From positions 1 to 64,000 of the forward strand of contig JHXJ01000008.1 of assembly GCA_000621765.1 (NCBI GenBank): 64,000 nucleotides of DNA, written 5' to 3'. This document shows, piece after piece, positions 24,857 through 34,167 of this stretch. How positions within the stretch are numbered: the stretch's first letter is position 1; the number at the start of each line of letters is the position of its first letter. The translations under genes were made by a program, and so were the position numbers. This DNA is from Ruminococcaceae bacterium AB4001 (GTDB lineage: Bacteria; Bacillota; Clostridia; Saccharofermentanales; Saccharofermentanaceae). The notes under the pieces are model-generated. The model was not told the DNA's origin, made no database searches, and saw only the letters and a program-made list of their open reading frames with translations.

Positions 24857-26611
24857 ATGAAAGAACTAATGCTTGGAAACAAGGCTGTTGCCAGAGGTCT
24901 TTACGAGGCCGGCGTAGCAGTCGCAAGTTCGTACCCCGGCACTCCCAGTACTGAAACAACTGAAGAGGCTGCCAAGTTTGAAGAGATCTACTGTGAATGG
25001 GCACCTAACGAGAAGGTCGCTATGGAGACCGCTTTCGGTGCAAGCCGTGCAGGCAAGAGATCTTACTGTGCAATGAAGCACGTTGGTCTTAATGTTGCTG
25101 CTGACCCGCTCTTTACAATGAGCTACACCGGCGTCAATGCAGGTATGGTTATCCTCGTTGCAGACGACCCGGGAATGCACTCTTCACAGAATGAGCAGGA
25201 TTCAAGACACTATGCAATTGCTGCAAAGATGCCTATGCTCGAGCCCGCTGATTCCCAGGAAGCTAAGGACTTCGTTATCGAAGCTTACGATATTTCCGAG
25301 CAGTTCGATACACCCGTTCTCATCAAGATGTGCACGAGAGTTGCTCACTCCCAGTCCGTCGTTGAGCTCGGCGAGAGAGCTGACATCCCTGTTAAGCCTT
25401 ATGTTAAGGATGCAGGCAAGTACGTTATGGTTCCCGCAAATGCCAAGAGACGTCACCCCATCGTTGAGGAGAGAACAAGAAAGCTCGTAGCATTTGCAGA
25501 GGAGTCTTCACTCAACCGCGTTGAAGAGGGTACCGATAACTCAATGGGTATCATCACTTCTTCAACTTCTTACCAGTACGTTAAGGAAGTATTCGGCGAT
25601 AAGTATCCCGTATTGAAGATCGGTCTTATCAACCCGCTTCCCGAGCAGAAGATCAAGGACTTCGCAGCTAAGGTAGATAAGCTCGTAGTCGTAGAAGAGC
25701 TCGATCCCATTATTGAGACACACTGCAAGACATTAGGTCTTGAAGTTACAGGCAAGGATATCTTCCCGCTCATCGACGAGTTCTCACAGGGACTTATCGC
25801 TACGAAGCTGGGACTCCCTGAAAAGCCCGCATGCAAGCCCATCGAAGGACTTCCCGGAAGACCGCCGGCAATGTGCGCAGGCTGCCCTCACAGAGGAATG
25901 TTCTATGTTCTTTCCAAGAACAAGATCACAGTCATGGGCGATATCGGATGCTATACACTTGGCGCTACACCTCCACTCTGCGCTATCGATACTACAGAGT
26001 GCATGGGCGCTTCCATCAGCTCACTCCATGGCTTCAACACAGCTCTGGGCGCTGACGCAGAGAAGAACACAGTAGCAGTTATCGGCGACTCCACGTTCAT
26101 GCATTCAGGTATGACTGGTCTTGCCAACATCGCATACAACCAGACAAATTCAACTGTCATCATCCTTGATAACTCTATCACAGGTATGACAGGCCACCAG
26201 CAGAACCCTACAACAGGTTTCAACCTCCGTGGCGACCCGGCAGGCAAGATCGATCTGGAAGCTCTCGTCCGTGCCATGGGCATCAACAGAGTAAGAGTCG
26301 TAGATCCTTACAACCTCGCTGAAGCTGAGCAGGCCGTCAAGGAAGAACTTGCAGCAGAAGAGCCTTCCGTAATCATCTCCAGAAGACCCTGCGCACTTCT
26401 TAAGAAGGTAAAGCGCGGTGAGCCTATCCAGGTTAACCCCGACAAGTGCAAGTCCTGCAAGGCATGCATGAAGCTTGGATGCCCTGCGATCTCCTTCAAG
26501 GACGGACATGCAAAGGTTGATGTAACTCAGTGCTTCGGCTGCAAGGTATGCAGCGAGCTCTGCAAGTTCGGCGCTTTTGAGACATTGAACGGGGAGGCAA
26601 TCACATGGTAA
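24857..26611 (+). CDS. iorA: Indolepyruvate:ferredoxin oxidoreductase, alpha subunit
   Basis: 584 residues. The N-terminal pyruvate-ferredoxin oxidoreductase-like domain is followed by the thiamine-diphosphate domain (GDIGCYTLG; GDSTFMHSGMTGLANIAYN; NSITGMTGHQQNP) and a C-terminal ferredoxin domain from about 527 with CKSCKACMKLGC and CFGCKVCSELC, enough for two [4Fe-4S] clusters. With IorB it oxidatively decarboxylates aryl pyruvates made from Trp, Phe or Tyr to aryl-acetyl-CoA, reducing ferredoxin. Its stop overlaps the iorB start by seven bases. Ribosome site AGGAGAT. Confidence 0.95.
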   Translation: MKELMLGNKAVARGLYEAGVAVASSYPGTPSTETTEEAAKFEEIYCEWAPNEKVAMETAFGASRAGKRSYCAMKHVGLNVAADPLFTMSYTGVNAGMVILVADDPGMHSSQNEQDSRHYAIAAKMPMLEPADSQEAKDFVIEAYDISEQFDTPVLIKMCTRVAHSQSVVELGERADIPVKPYVKDAGKYVMVPANAKRRHPIVEERTRKLVAFAEESSLNRVEEGTDNSMGIITSSTSYQYVKEVFGDKYPVLKIGLINPLPEQKIKDFAAKVDKLVVVEELDPIIETHCKTLGLEVTGKDIFPLIDEFSQGLIATKLGLPEKPACKPIEGLPGRPPAMCAGCPHRGMFYVLSKNKITVMGDIGCYTLGATPPLCAIDTTECMGASISSLHGFNTALGADAEKNTVAVIGDSTFMHSGMTGLANIAYNQTNSTVIILDNSITGMTGHQQNPTTGFNLRGDPAGKIDLEALVRAMGINRVRVVDPYNLAEAEQAVKEELAAEEPSVIISRRPCALLKKVKRGEPIQVNPDKCKSCKACMKLGCPAISFKDGHAKVDVTQCFGCKVCSELCKFGAFETLNGEAITW

Positions 26612-27180
26612 CAAGCATAATGATAGTAGGCGTAGGCGGACAGGGTTCGCTTCTCGCAAGTAAGTTATTGGGCAGAGCCGCTATGGACAAGGGCTACGAC
26701 GTTAAGGTTTCAGAAGTTCACGGAATGAGCCAGAGAGGCGGAAGCGTTGTAACTTACGTTAAGTTCGGCGACAAGGTCAATTCACCTATCATCGACAAGG
26801 GTGAAGCTGACTACATCATCTCTTTCGAGCTTCTCGAAGCTGCAAGATATGTTCAGTTCTTAAAACCCGGTGGACAGATCGTTACAAACTCACAGCAGAT
26901 CGATCCTATGCCCGTAATCGCAGGAACAGCTGAATACCCGACAGGACTAATCGAGAAGATGGAAGCTGCAGGCGCAAAGGTTGACGCTATCGACGCACTC
27001 ACAATAGCTGAGCAGGCTGGTTCATCCAAGGCTACGAACATCGTACTCATGGGCGTCTTCTCAAAGTACATCTCTGAGATCAGCAAAGAAGAATGGGTCA
27101 AGGCTGTTGAAGCTTCTGTTCCCGCTAAGTTCCTTGAACTCAACATGAAGGCCTTCGAGATGGGACTCGCAGCAGAGTAA
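26605..27180 (+). CDS. iorB: Indolepyruvate:ferredoxin oxidoreductase, beta subunit
   Basis: 191 residues of the gamma/beta POR family: GVGGQGSLLASKLLGRAA at the N-terminus and the conserved SEVHGMSQRGGSVVTYVKFG. It is the small catalytic partner of IorA, and the seven-base overlap with iorA supports equimolar synthesis. Confidence 0.95.
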   Translation: MVTSIMIVGVGGQGSLLASKLLGRAAMDKGYDVKVSEVHGMSQRGGSVVTYVKFGDKVNSPIIDKGEADYIISFELLEAARYVQFLKPGGQIVTNSQQIDPMPVIAGTAEYPTGLIEKMEAAGAKVDAIDALTIAEQAGSSKATNIVLMGVFSKYISEISKEEWVKAVEASVPAKFLELNMKAFEMGLAAE

Positions 27181-27206
27181 TTTTAGGTAATTGACGGAGT
27201 AGTACG

Positions 27207-27950
27207 GTGGCATTTTGCAGTTTTTGTTTTGAGAGACATGCAATAGTTTTTACTACACGCACAGTAAACGGTGAGAACATTGATGAAGCATACTGTGTTA
27301 AGTGTGCTTATCAGTCTAAGATTGCCGGCGTGAAAGAACCGTTGACTGTTGCAGGTATCAATGACGGTAACATTGATGAGATTGCTGATAAGATCGAGAT
27401 GATGATGCTCGAAAACAACACAGACGGCGATGTTACCGGCTTTTTCAGAAATCTGGTAAACAAAAAGATCGATCTGAAGCCTTTTGCCGGCAGCGATGCC
27501 CCGGTCAACAAAGACACTAATATGAATTTGGAAAACAGTAAACCTGATTTAGAAGCAGTAAAGAAATTTTTCGAGGGCGACAAGTACGCCACGGAAGCTA
27601 CAGGAATCGTTATCGAGAAGGCTGAAAAGGGCCACAGCGTTGTATCCCTTATGCCCAACAGCAGACATCTTAACGCTGTCGGAGGCCTGATGGGCGCAGT
27701 CTATTACACAATGGCTGATTTCGCATTCGCCGTTGCTGAGAACTGCATACTCGACTCCGATACGATCACGGTTACACAGGCAACACAGATGAATTTCTTG
27801 AGGTCCTGGCATGGCGGCAAGATCACTTGCACAGCCGACATCGTTAAGGACGGAAGATATATCTGTTTATACGAGGTAAAGGCCTTCGATAAGGATGGTA
27901 CTGAACTCGCACTTATCATCGTCAACGGTTTTAAGACCGCACGAAAATAA
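27207..27950 (+). CDS. Zinc-ribbon/hotdog (PaaI-like) thioesterase fusion
   Basis: 247 residues from a GTG start with GGAG 7 bases upstream. The N-terminus has two cysteine pairs (CSFC at 4-7, CVKC at about 33-36), a zinc-finger resembling those of UvrB/ClpX-type treble clefs. A variable linker follows. The second half (about 115-247) is a hotdog domain of the PaaI type, with NAVGGLMGAVYYTMADFAFA corresponding to the catalytic helix. PaaI-type enzymes hydrolyse phenylacetyl-CoA-like thioesters, which fits its place between iorB and paaK. The zinc part may mediate binding or regulation (inference). Confidence 0.75.
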   Translation: MAFCSFCFERHAIVFTTRTVNGENIDEAYCVKCAYQSKIAGVKEPLTVAGINDGNIDEIADKIEMMMLENNTDGDVTGFFRNLVNKKIDLKPFAGSDAPVNKDTNMNLENSKPDLEAVKKFFEGDKYATEATGIVIEKAEKGHSVVSLMPNSRHLNAVGGLMGAVYYTMADFAFAVAENCILDSDTITVTQATQMNFLRSWHGGKITCTADIVKDGRYICLYEVKAFDKDGTELALIIVNGFKTARK

Positions 27951-27972
27951 CCCGCCTAAGGAGGGCACATTT

Positions 27973-29274
27973 ATGATTTGGAACGAAGCAAAGGAGTGCA
28001 TGTCGCGTGACGAGATCGAAGCGCTGCAGAGCGCAAGACTTGTCAAAGTAGTAAACCGCGTTTACCACAACGTAGAGTACTACCGCAAGAAGATGCAGGC
28101 TGTAGGCCTGGAACCCGGCGACATCAAGGGAATAGAGGACCTCGATAAGCTGCCGTACACAACTTATCAGGATTTAAGAGACACATACCCCTTTGGTCTG
28201 GCAGCAGTTCCGAAATCAGAAATGGTACGTGTTCACGCATCATCCGGTACTACCGGCAAGCCGAAGATCGCTGTCTACACAAGACGTGACATCGATATCT
28301 GGGCTGAGTGCGTAGCAAGATGCCTCGCAATGGCAGGAATCACAAAAGAGGATGTCATCCAGGTAGGCTATGGTTACGGCCTCTTCACAGGCGGTCTCGG
28401 TGCACATTATGGTGCAGAGTATCTCGGAGCTCTCGTACTCCCTATGTCTACAGGTAATACACAGAAGCTCATCGACATGATGATCGACTGCGACGTTACG
28501 TCCATCGCATGCACACCTTCTTATCTCCTGCACGTAGCAGAAGACCTCGAGAAGGCAGGCCTCATTGATAAGATAAAGCTCAAGTCCGCTATCTGCGGCG
28601 CTGAGCCCTGGACAGATGAGATGCGTGACCAGATGGAGTCAAGACTCCACATCAAGGCTTACGACATCTACGGCCTCACAGAGATGATGGGTCCCGGTGT
28701 TGCTTGTGACTGCGAATACCATAAGGGTCTCCACATCTGGGAAGATCACTTCCTGCCTGAGATCATCGATCCTGCTACGTTGAAGCAGCTCCCTAAGGGA
28801 TCTGACGGCGAGCTCGTTATAACCAACCTCACAAAGGAAGGTATGCCTCTCATCCGTTACAGAACCAAGGACCTCACATCCATCGAATACGATACATGTG
28901 AGTGCGGACGTACTATGGCAAGGATCCAGCGCTTCAGAGGAAGATCTGACGACATGCTCATCATCCGCGGCGTAAACGTTTTCCCGTCACAGGTAGAGGC
29001 AGCTCTGCTTACAGTCGAAGGAACAACACCTCACTACATGCTCGTAGTTGACCGTGTTGATAACACTGATACGCTCGAAGTTCAGGTAGAAGTTGCCGAG
29101 AACTTCTTCACAGACGAGATCAAGAGTTTGGAAAAGCTCTCAAAGACAGTTCACGACAAGCTCAAGCAGGCTATCGGACTCAACGCCAAGGTCAAGCTCG
29201 TTGAACCTAACGGCTTAGAGCACTTCGACGGCAAGAGCAAGCACGTAACAGACAAGCGTAAGCTTTATCAGTAA
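27973..29274 (+). CDS. paaK: Phenylacetate-CoA ligase
   Basis: 433 residues from ATG 27973, which follows AAGGAGG by 8 bases; the longer frame overlaps the thioesterase gene. It has the PaaK-type adenylation motif SSGTTGKPK (about 88-96), YGLTEMMGPG and the C-terminal domain with RGRSDDMLIIRGVNVFPSQVE. PaaK activates aryl acetates with CoA and ATP. In this operon it could also run in reverse to make ATP from aryl-acetyl-CoA produced by IorAB, as in amino-acid-fermenting anaerobes (inference). Confidence 0.93.
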   Translation: MIWNEAKECMSRDEIEALQSARLVKVVNRVYHNVEYYRKKMQAVGLEPGDIKGIEDLDKLPYTTYQDLRDTYPFGLAAVPKSEMVRVHASSGTTGKPKIAVYTRRDIDIWAECVARCLAMAGITKEDVIQVGYGYGLFTGGLGAHYGAEYLGALVLPMSTGNTQKLIDMMIDCDVTSIACTPSYLLHVAEDLEKAGLIDKIKLKSAICGAEPWTDEMRDQMESRLHIKAYDIYGLTEMMGPGVACDCEYHKGLHIWEDHFLPEIIDPATLKQLPKGSDGELVITNLTKEGMPLIRYRTKDLTSIEYDTCECGRTMARIQRFRGRSDDMLIIRGVNVFPSQVEAALLTVEGTTPHYMLVVDRVDNTDTLEVQVEVAENFFTDEIKSLEKLSKTVHDKLKQAIGLNAKVKLVEPNGLEHFDGKSKHVTDKRKLYQ

Positions 29275-29293
29275 TAATCAGGAGGGTACCACT

Positions 29294-29716
29294 ATGTTCG
29301 TAAAGCAGTTATCGGTTTTTCTCGAAAACACTGAAGGCAGACTGGATGAGGTCCTGAAGATCCTCGCTCAGGGCGGTATCGACCTGCTTTCTGCAAGCCT
29401 CGCAGATACCATGGAGTACGGCGTTCTCCGTCTTCTCTCCAAGGAACCTGACAGAGCCAAGCAGATCCTCAAGGAAGCAGGATTTGCAGCACGTATCGAT
29501 GAAGTCATCGCAGTAGTCGTTCCCGATGCTGTCGGAAGCCTCGCCAAGGTCGTAGGCATGATCCACGCAGCAGGCATCAACATCAGCTACATCTATGGTC
29601 TCTCGATCGACGGCGAAGGCGCTCCTATCGCTATCAAGACCAATGACAACGCAAAGGCTGAAGCTCTCCTGAACGCTGCCGGTGTTAAGACACTTGGCAT
29701 GGAAGATCTGCAGTAA
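29294..29716 (+). CDS. Tandem ACT-domain protein
   Basis: 140 residues forming two ACT domains (about 1-68 and 70-140; FLENTEGRLDEVLKILAQGGIDL, then VVPDAVGSLAKVVGMIHAAGINISYIYG). ACT domains bind amino acids or aryl acids. This small protein commonly follows paaK/iorAB in Clostridia and archaea and is presumed to sense the aromatic substrate. It follows paaK by 19 bases with a strong AGGAGG. Confidence 0.88.
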   Translation: MFVKQLSVFLENTEGRLDEVLKILAQGGIDLLSASLADTMEYGVLRLLSKEPDRAKQILKEAGFAARIDEVIAVVVPDAVGSLAKVVGMIHAAGINISYIYGLSIDGEGAPIAIKTNDNAKAEALLNAAGVKTLGMEDLQ

Positions 29717-29749
29717 TCGATCTTTAAAATATTTTAAGTTAAACAGATT

Positions 29750-29785
29750 AAGCCCCGTAATTACTTCGTTACGGGGCTTTTATCA
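29750..29785 (+). terminator. Terminator of the ior-paaK operon
   Basis: AAGCCCCGTAA (29750-29760) pairs perfectly with TTACGGGGCTT (29769-29779) and is followed by TTTAT, 33 bases after the ACT gene. Confidence 0.92.
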
Positions 29786-29938
29786 TATGCATGTGTTTCC
29801 GGGCTGATGGTTTATGCTTCTTTTTTCCTGGAGACTAATGCCGAAACGATTGTGATTACAACTTAATTCTATAGGACCAATCTTTCCGGAGGATTGGGGA
29901 AACAATAACATATCCTTAAAGCCAGCAGGTCAGGTGCT

Positions 29939-31051
29939 TTACCGGTCAAAGGCAAACATTCTGTAATTGGGATTTTCGGGGTCGTCGTGGGCGCCAATCA
30001 TATTCTCTGAATAGGCGACTATGACAGTATCATATCCGTTCTGGAGGATATAATCCCTCAAGCGGAAATCGTCGTCCTGGTCACGCAGGATGACAGCATC
30101 GGTCTCGTGTACTCCAAGTGAAAGGAAACACTCGGTTACGTGAGCGTAGGAATCACAGACGATCAGCACCTTGCCGTTTTCGACATTGTTGTTGATGCAG
30201 TGGAGAAGTCTGTATGAATAATGCCAGCTGCCGTCAAGGTAGATATTGTCGCTTGTGTAGTAAGCGCTTTCGTTTATGAAATCCGAGAAATCACCATTGC
30301 TTTCCGTTCCGTCTTTGTTGATAAAAGTATAATCTGTCTCAAATGACGGCCAGGTTTTCGTATAGTCTTCAAGACCGGAATAGGTGACTCCCATCTTTTT
30401 GCCCTGCTCTCCGAGCCAGCATGAAGAATATGTTTTGTATTCATATCTGTCTTTATCAAAGAGCGACAGATCTATATCATATCCGCAGTACTGATTAAGG
30501 CCTTCAGCCATGATCCTTGATGCCCAAAGACCTGCCGGTGTCGTCCAGTGGTGGTCTGTTTTATAGAACATCTCAGTGATATCAATGCCTTCTTCAGCAA
30601 TGTTTTCCCTGATGTCGATAGTATTGATGCCGGCTTGTTCAAGCCTCTCCAATAAAAGGTCACTGTTACGGTTGCAGTACGATTCGACTCCGAAAGCTTC
30701 CCTGAACTGGAAGTCATCAACATATTTGGTAGGTTCGTTGACATAGATCATTTGGATGTTGTTGTCAGCCAAAAAGTCGCGGAAGGCCAGAGTCTGTTGG
30801 ACCTCATAGTCCGTGGATGTCTTCCCGCTGATAGTGACATAGTAATTCTCATCCGTTGAATAAAGTCCGATATCGCTGTTGTATCCCTGCATGTGAAGAA
30901 ATTTGCTCATGTTTCCGTTGAAGTCTATCAGCCTGTAGCCCAGATATTCGAAAACACGTTTATAAAGACCACCGGTAATGAACAGGGTCCCTGAAAGGAG
31001 CAGGAGGACGATGGCAAGAAGACGAACTATGCTGTTGCTTATTTTTTTCAT
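29939..31051 (-). CDS. AlgX/DHHW-type O-acetylation protein
   Basis: 370 residues with one N-terminal membrane segment (about 8-30) and an external SGNH-like domain. The TDHHWT motif and the later CDSYAH segment are the catalytic signatures of the AlgX/AlgJ (DHHW) group, which transfers acetyl groups to exopolysaccharide outside the membrane. Its gene lies 15 bases after an MBOAT gene, which would deliver the acetyl across the membrane. A good AGGAG precedes the ATG. Together they indicate O-acetylation of a surface or cell-wall polymer. Confidence 0.8.
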   Translation of the reverse strand: MKKISNSIVRLLAIVLLLLSGTLFITGGLYKRVFEYLGYRLIDFNGNMSKFLHMQGYNSDIGLYSTDENYYVTISGKTSTDYEVQQTLAFRDFLADNNIQMIYVNEPTKYVDDFQFREAFGVESYCNRNSDLLLERLEQAGINTIDIRENIAEEGIDITEMFYKTDHHWTTPAGLWASRIMAEGLNQYCGYDIDLSLFDKDRYEYKTYSSCWLGEQGKKMGVTYSGLEDYTKTWPSFETDYTFINKDGTESNGDFSDFINESAYYTSDNIYLDGSWHYSYRLLHCINNNVENGKVLIVCDSYAHVTECFLSLGVHETDAVILRDQDDDFRLRDYILQNGYDTVIVAYSENMIGAHDDPENPNYRMFAFDR

Positions 31052-31066
31052 TAAGTCTGTCTCCTT

Positions 31067-32458
31067 TTAGAAGTTGCCATACGCAAACGGATTATTGAGA
31101 CCTGCCGCCACAAATGACAGAGCCCAGACGAAAGAAAAGAGTACTAATGAGACGATTACAGCTTTGAAGACAGAGTGGACAGTCCTGCTGTTCTTAAGCT
31201 TTTTATCAAGCCAGGGCACAAGAGGGAAGCACAGGACAACAGCCGCAAATATAAAGATGCCGTAATTCCTGATAAGGAACAGTGTCCTCAGGTCAGCTAG
31301 TTCATTCGGAGCGCATATGAACATTCTCTTGATGAACCTGAGACCTGACATGATGTCTTTCGAATTGAACAGGACCCACTGAAGATTAATGAACAGCAGA
31401 GAAAGTATCCTGTAGATCACCTTTACCCATTTGTGCTTAAGCCTGTCCGGGAGTCCCGTTAATCTCTCGAATGCGATAACAACGAAATATCCAAGTCCCC
31501 AGACTACGAAATTCCAGGAAGAACCATGCCAGATGCCGGTAAGGACCCATACGACGAGAAGATTAAACAGTGTCCTACATTTGGTCTTTGTCCTTGAACC
31601 GCCAAGAGGAATGTAGATGTAATCCCTGAACCACGCTCCAAGGGAGATGTGCCATCTTCTCCAGAACCTGCTCACGGATTCAGTCATATAAGGGTAGTCG
31701 AAGTTTTCGATGCAACGGTAGCCGAACATCTGCGATATTCCGATAGCCATGTCGGAGTATCCTGCAAAATCAAAAAGGAGCTGGAGCGAGAAACAGATGG
31801 AACCGAGCCAGGCGTATGAGACCGAGAAATCTGCCGGAGATGCAGCAAAGATCTCTACTGTTACTTTGGAAAGAACATTGGATATAAGGACCTTCTTGGA
31901 AAATCCGATGAGGAAACGGAACAGACCGTCTGTTATCAGCCTGCCGTTTATTTTCCCGAAACGCTCCATGCCGGAGTATCTTGTTATGGGTCCTGCCTGA
32001 ACCTGGGGGAAGAATGACAGATACAGGGCATCGTGAACCGGATTGGCGGTCAGGACGGCAGTTCCCTTATAAACGTCGGCCAGATAAGATATCGCCTTAA
32101 AAGTGAAGAACGAGATGCCGAGAGGGAGTGCTATTGACTGGATCTCTCCGGCGCCAGGGAGGAATCCGGTCACGGAATTACAATACTTATAGAATGCAAG
32201 AAGCCCGACGTTAATGACTATGCCTGTTATCAGCAGAGCCTTACCGGCGGGCTTACTTTTTCTTTTATTTATCATTCTGCCTAAAGTGACAGTGATGATG
32301 ATCTCGAGAATGAAAAGGACCAGATATTCGAGAGAGCACAGTGAATAGAATGCAAGGCTTACTGCCAACAAAACATATTCTTTAGCTTTTTCACCCGAAA
32401 GGTAATAGATCGCTAAAGACAACGGCAGAAACAGAAAAATGAACGGTATAGTCGTCAT
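31067..32458 (-). CDS. MBOAT-family membrane O-acyltransferase (AlgI/DltB-like)
   Basis: 463 residues, about ten membrane segments. The family motifs are all present: FPQVQAGPITRY, FAGYSDMAIGISQMFGY, SVSRFWRRWHISLGAWFRDYIYIPLGG and GIWHGSSWNF, with His311 as the catalytic histidine. AlgI-type proteins move acetyl groups from the cytoplasm to an external acceptor with the help of a partner such as the following AlgX-like gene. The ribosome site is weak, and the gene begins 41 bases after the symporter stop. Confidence 0.9.
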   Translation of the reverse strand: MTTIPFIFLFLPLSLAIYYLSGEKAKEYVLLAVSLAFYSLCSLEYLVLFILEIIITVTLGRMINKRKSKPAGKALLITGIVINVGLLAFYKYCNSVTGFLPGAGEIQSIALPLGISFFTFKAISYLADVYKGTAVLTANPVHDALYLSFFPQVQAGPITRYSGMERFGKINGRLITDGLFRFLIGFSKKVLISNVLSKVTVEIFAASPADFSVSYAWLGSICFSLQLLFDFAGYSDMAIGISQMFGYRCIENFDYPYMTESVSRFWRRWHISLGAWFRDYIYIPLGGSRTKTKCRTLFNLLVVWVLTGIWHGSSWNFVVWGLGYFVVIAFERLTGLPDRLKHKWVKVIYRILSLLFINLQWVLFNSKDIMSGLRFIKRMFICAPNELADLRTLFLIRNYGIFIFAAVVLCFPLVPWLDKKLKNSRTVHSVFKAVIVSLVLFSFVWALSFVAAGLNNPFAYGNF

Positions 32459-32499
32459 TTATTAATTCTACAGTGCTGTCCCGGCTAAATGCCAGCAGA

Positions 32500-34071
32500 T
32501 TATTCTTCTCCGGCAGGTGCTTCCTCAGGAAGTGAATATCTCTTCTCGACTGTGACCTTCTCGTCGTAGCAGGAGAAGATTCCGTCAACCTTGTCCTTGG
32601 CAAGCTTAGGTGTGATAAGGCTAACCAGAGGTACGATAACGAGGCCTGCTACCATTGTGATGGCACCTGCGTTAATAGGTGAAGCGATGAACTTCAGGAA
32701 CATGTTTGCAACAGTGAAGCCTACACCGAAGATGAAGCATACCCATACGGAGAGCTTTGTTGTCTTCTTCCAGTAGAGACCCCAGAGGAACGGTGCGAGG
32801 AATGCTCCTGCAAGAGCTCCCCATGAATAACCCATGAGCTGAGCAATGAACGTCGGAGGGTTAAGGGAGAGGAGTACTGATACTGCGATGAAGAAAACGA
32901 GGAGGAGACGCATTGTAACGAGCTGTGTCTTTTCTCTCTTCTTCTTGTCTTCGTTCTGCTTGGGCTTGATCTGCTCGATGAGGTCCAAAGTAACTGTCGA
33001 ACTCGATGTGAGAACGAGGGAAGACAGTGTGGACATTGAAGCAGAAAGAACGAGTACGATAACTACGCCTACGAGGATCGTAGGGAGGTTGTCGAGCATT
33101 GTAGGGATGATGGAGTCGTACATGACAGAACCGTCATCCTTGTAGATAGCCGGGTTGCCCTCGTAAAGTCTTGCGAAACCGCCGAGGAAATAGCAGCCGC
33201 CGGCAACGATGAATGCGAAGATCGTGGAGATGATCGTTCCTGCCTTGACGGACTTCTCGTCCTTGATGGCATAGAACTTACCGACCATCTGGGGAAGACC
33301 CCATGTACCCAAAGATGTAAGAACGATTACGCCGAAGAGGTTCAAAGGGTCAGGTCCGAAGAATGAGACGAACGCGCCCTGCATTCCTGCAGATACGGGG
33401 AGGTCGGACTCTGTCTGTGAAAGTGTTGTGAGAGCGCCGATGAATCCGCCGTTGTTGTTAATAACTGAAACGATGACTGCCGTGATACCGAAGAGCATGA
33501 TGATGCCCTGGACGAGGTCATTGACTACGGTTGCCATGTATCCGCCGAGGATGACATAGACACAGGTAAGAGCTGCCATAACGATGATGCAGATCTTGTA
33601 GTCGATGTTGAAAGCCATGTTAAAGAGTCTGGAAAGACCGTTATATACTGAAGATGTATAAGGGATAAGGAATATGAATGAGATGAGTGCAGCAGCGATA
33701 CGGAGTGCCTTGCTGTCGAATCTCTTTCCGAAGAAGTCAGGCATTGTCTTGGAGTTCAGGTGCTTTGTCATGACTCTTGTTCTTCTGCCTAAGACGATCC
33801 AGGCGAGAAGCGAACCGATTACGGCATTACCGATACCGATCCATGTGGAAGCAACACCGTATTTCCAACCGAACTGACCTGCGTATCCGATGAAAACTAC
33901 TGCCGAGAAATAAGAAGTTCCATAACCGAATGCCGTAAGCCAGGGACCTGCGTTTCTGCCGCCCAATACGAAGCCTTCAACGCTGTTAGCCTTTTTGCGG
34001 GTCATGATTCCGATGCCGATCATGACAGCGAAAAAAACCACGAGAAAGATAATCTTAATTGCAAGATCCAT
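32500..34071 (-). CDS. Sodium/solute symporter, PutP-like (SSS family)
   Basis: 523 residues with about thirteen membrane segments. Early GFVLGGRNAGPWLTAFGYGTSYFSAVVFIGYAG and the later LVLSASMSTLSSLVLTSSSTV match the sodium-binding regions of sodium/proline-type symporters (two adjacent hydroxyl residues in the second motif). It imports a small solute with sodium; proline, pantothenate and others are possible. A separate acyl-CoA ligase lies upstream beyond a terminator. Confidence 0.9.
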   Translation of the reverse strand: MDLAIKIIFLVVFFAVMIGIGIMTRKKANSVEGFVLGGRNAGPWLTAFGYGTSYFSAVVFIGYAGQFGWKYGVASTWIGIGNAVIGSLLAWIVLGRRTRVMTKHLNSKTMPDFFGKRFDSKALRIAAALISFIFLIPYTSSVYNGLSRLFNMAFNIDYKICIIVMAALTCVYVILGGYMATVVNDLVQGIIMLFGITAVIVSVINNNGGFIGALTTLSQTESDLPVSAGMQGAFVSFFGPDPLNLFGVIVLTSLGTWGLPQMVGKFYAIKDEKSVKAGTIISTIFAFIVAGGCYFLGGFARLYEGNPAIYKDDGSVMYDSIIPTMLDNLPTILVGVVIVLVLSASMSTLSSLVLTSSSTVTLDLIEQIKPKQNEDKKKREKTQLVTMRLLLVFFIAVSVLLSLNPPTFIAQLMGYSWGALAGAFLAPFLWGLYWKKTTKLSVWVCFIFGVGFTVANMFLKFIASPINAGAITMVAGLVIVPLVSLITPKLAKDKVDGIFSCYDEKVTVEKRYSLPEEAPAGEE

Positions 34072-34124
34072 GTTTGTTCCTCACTTTTGCTTCCTTAACC
34101 CTCTGATGATAAGAAGCATTTTTA

Positions 34125-34163
34125 TTCAAAAAATAAGCCTTATGCCTAAAAACACAAGGCTTA
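34125..34163 (-). terminator. Terminator of the acyl-CoA ligase gene
   Basis: TAAGCCTT pairs with AAGGCTTA (34134-34163), followed on the minus strand by TTTTTT. It lies 5 bases past the stop at 34168, separating the ligase from the symporter gene. Confidence 0.8.
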
Positions 34164-34167
34164 CATT

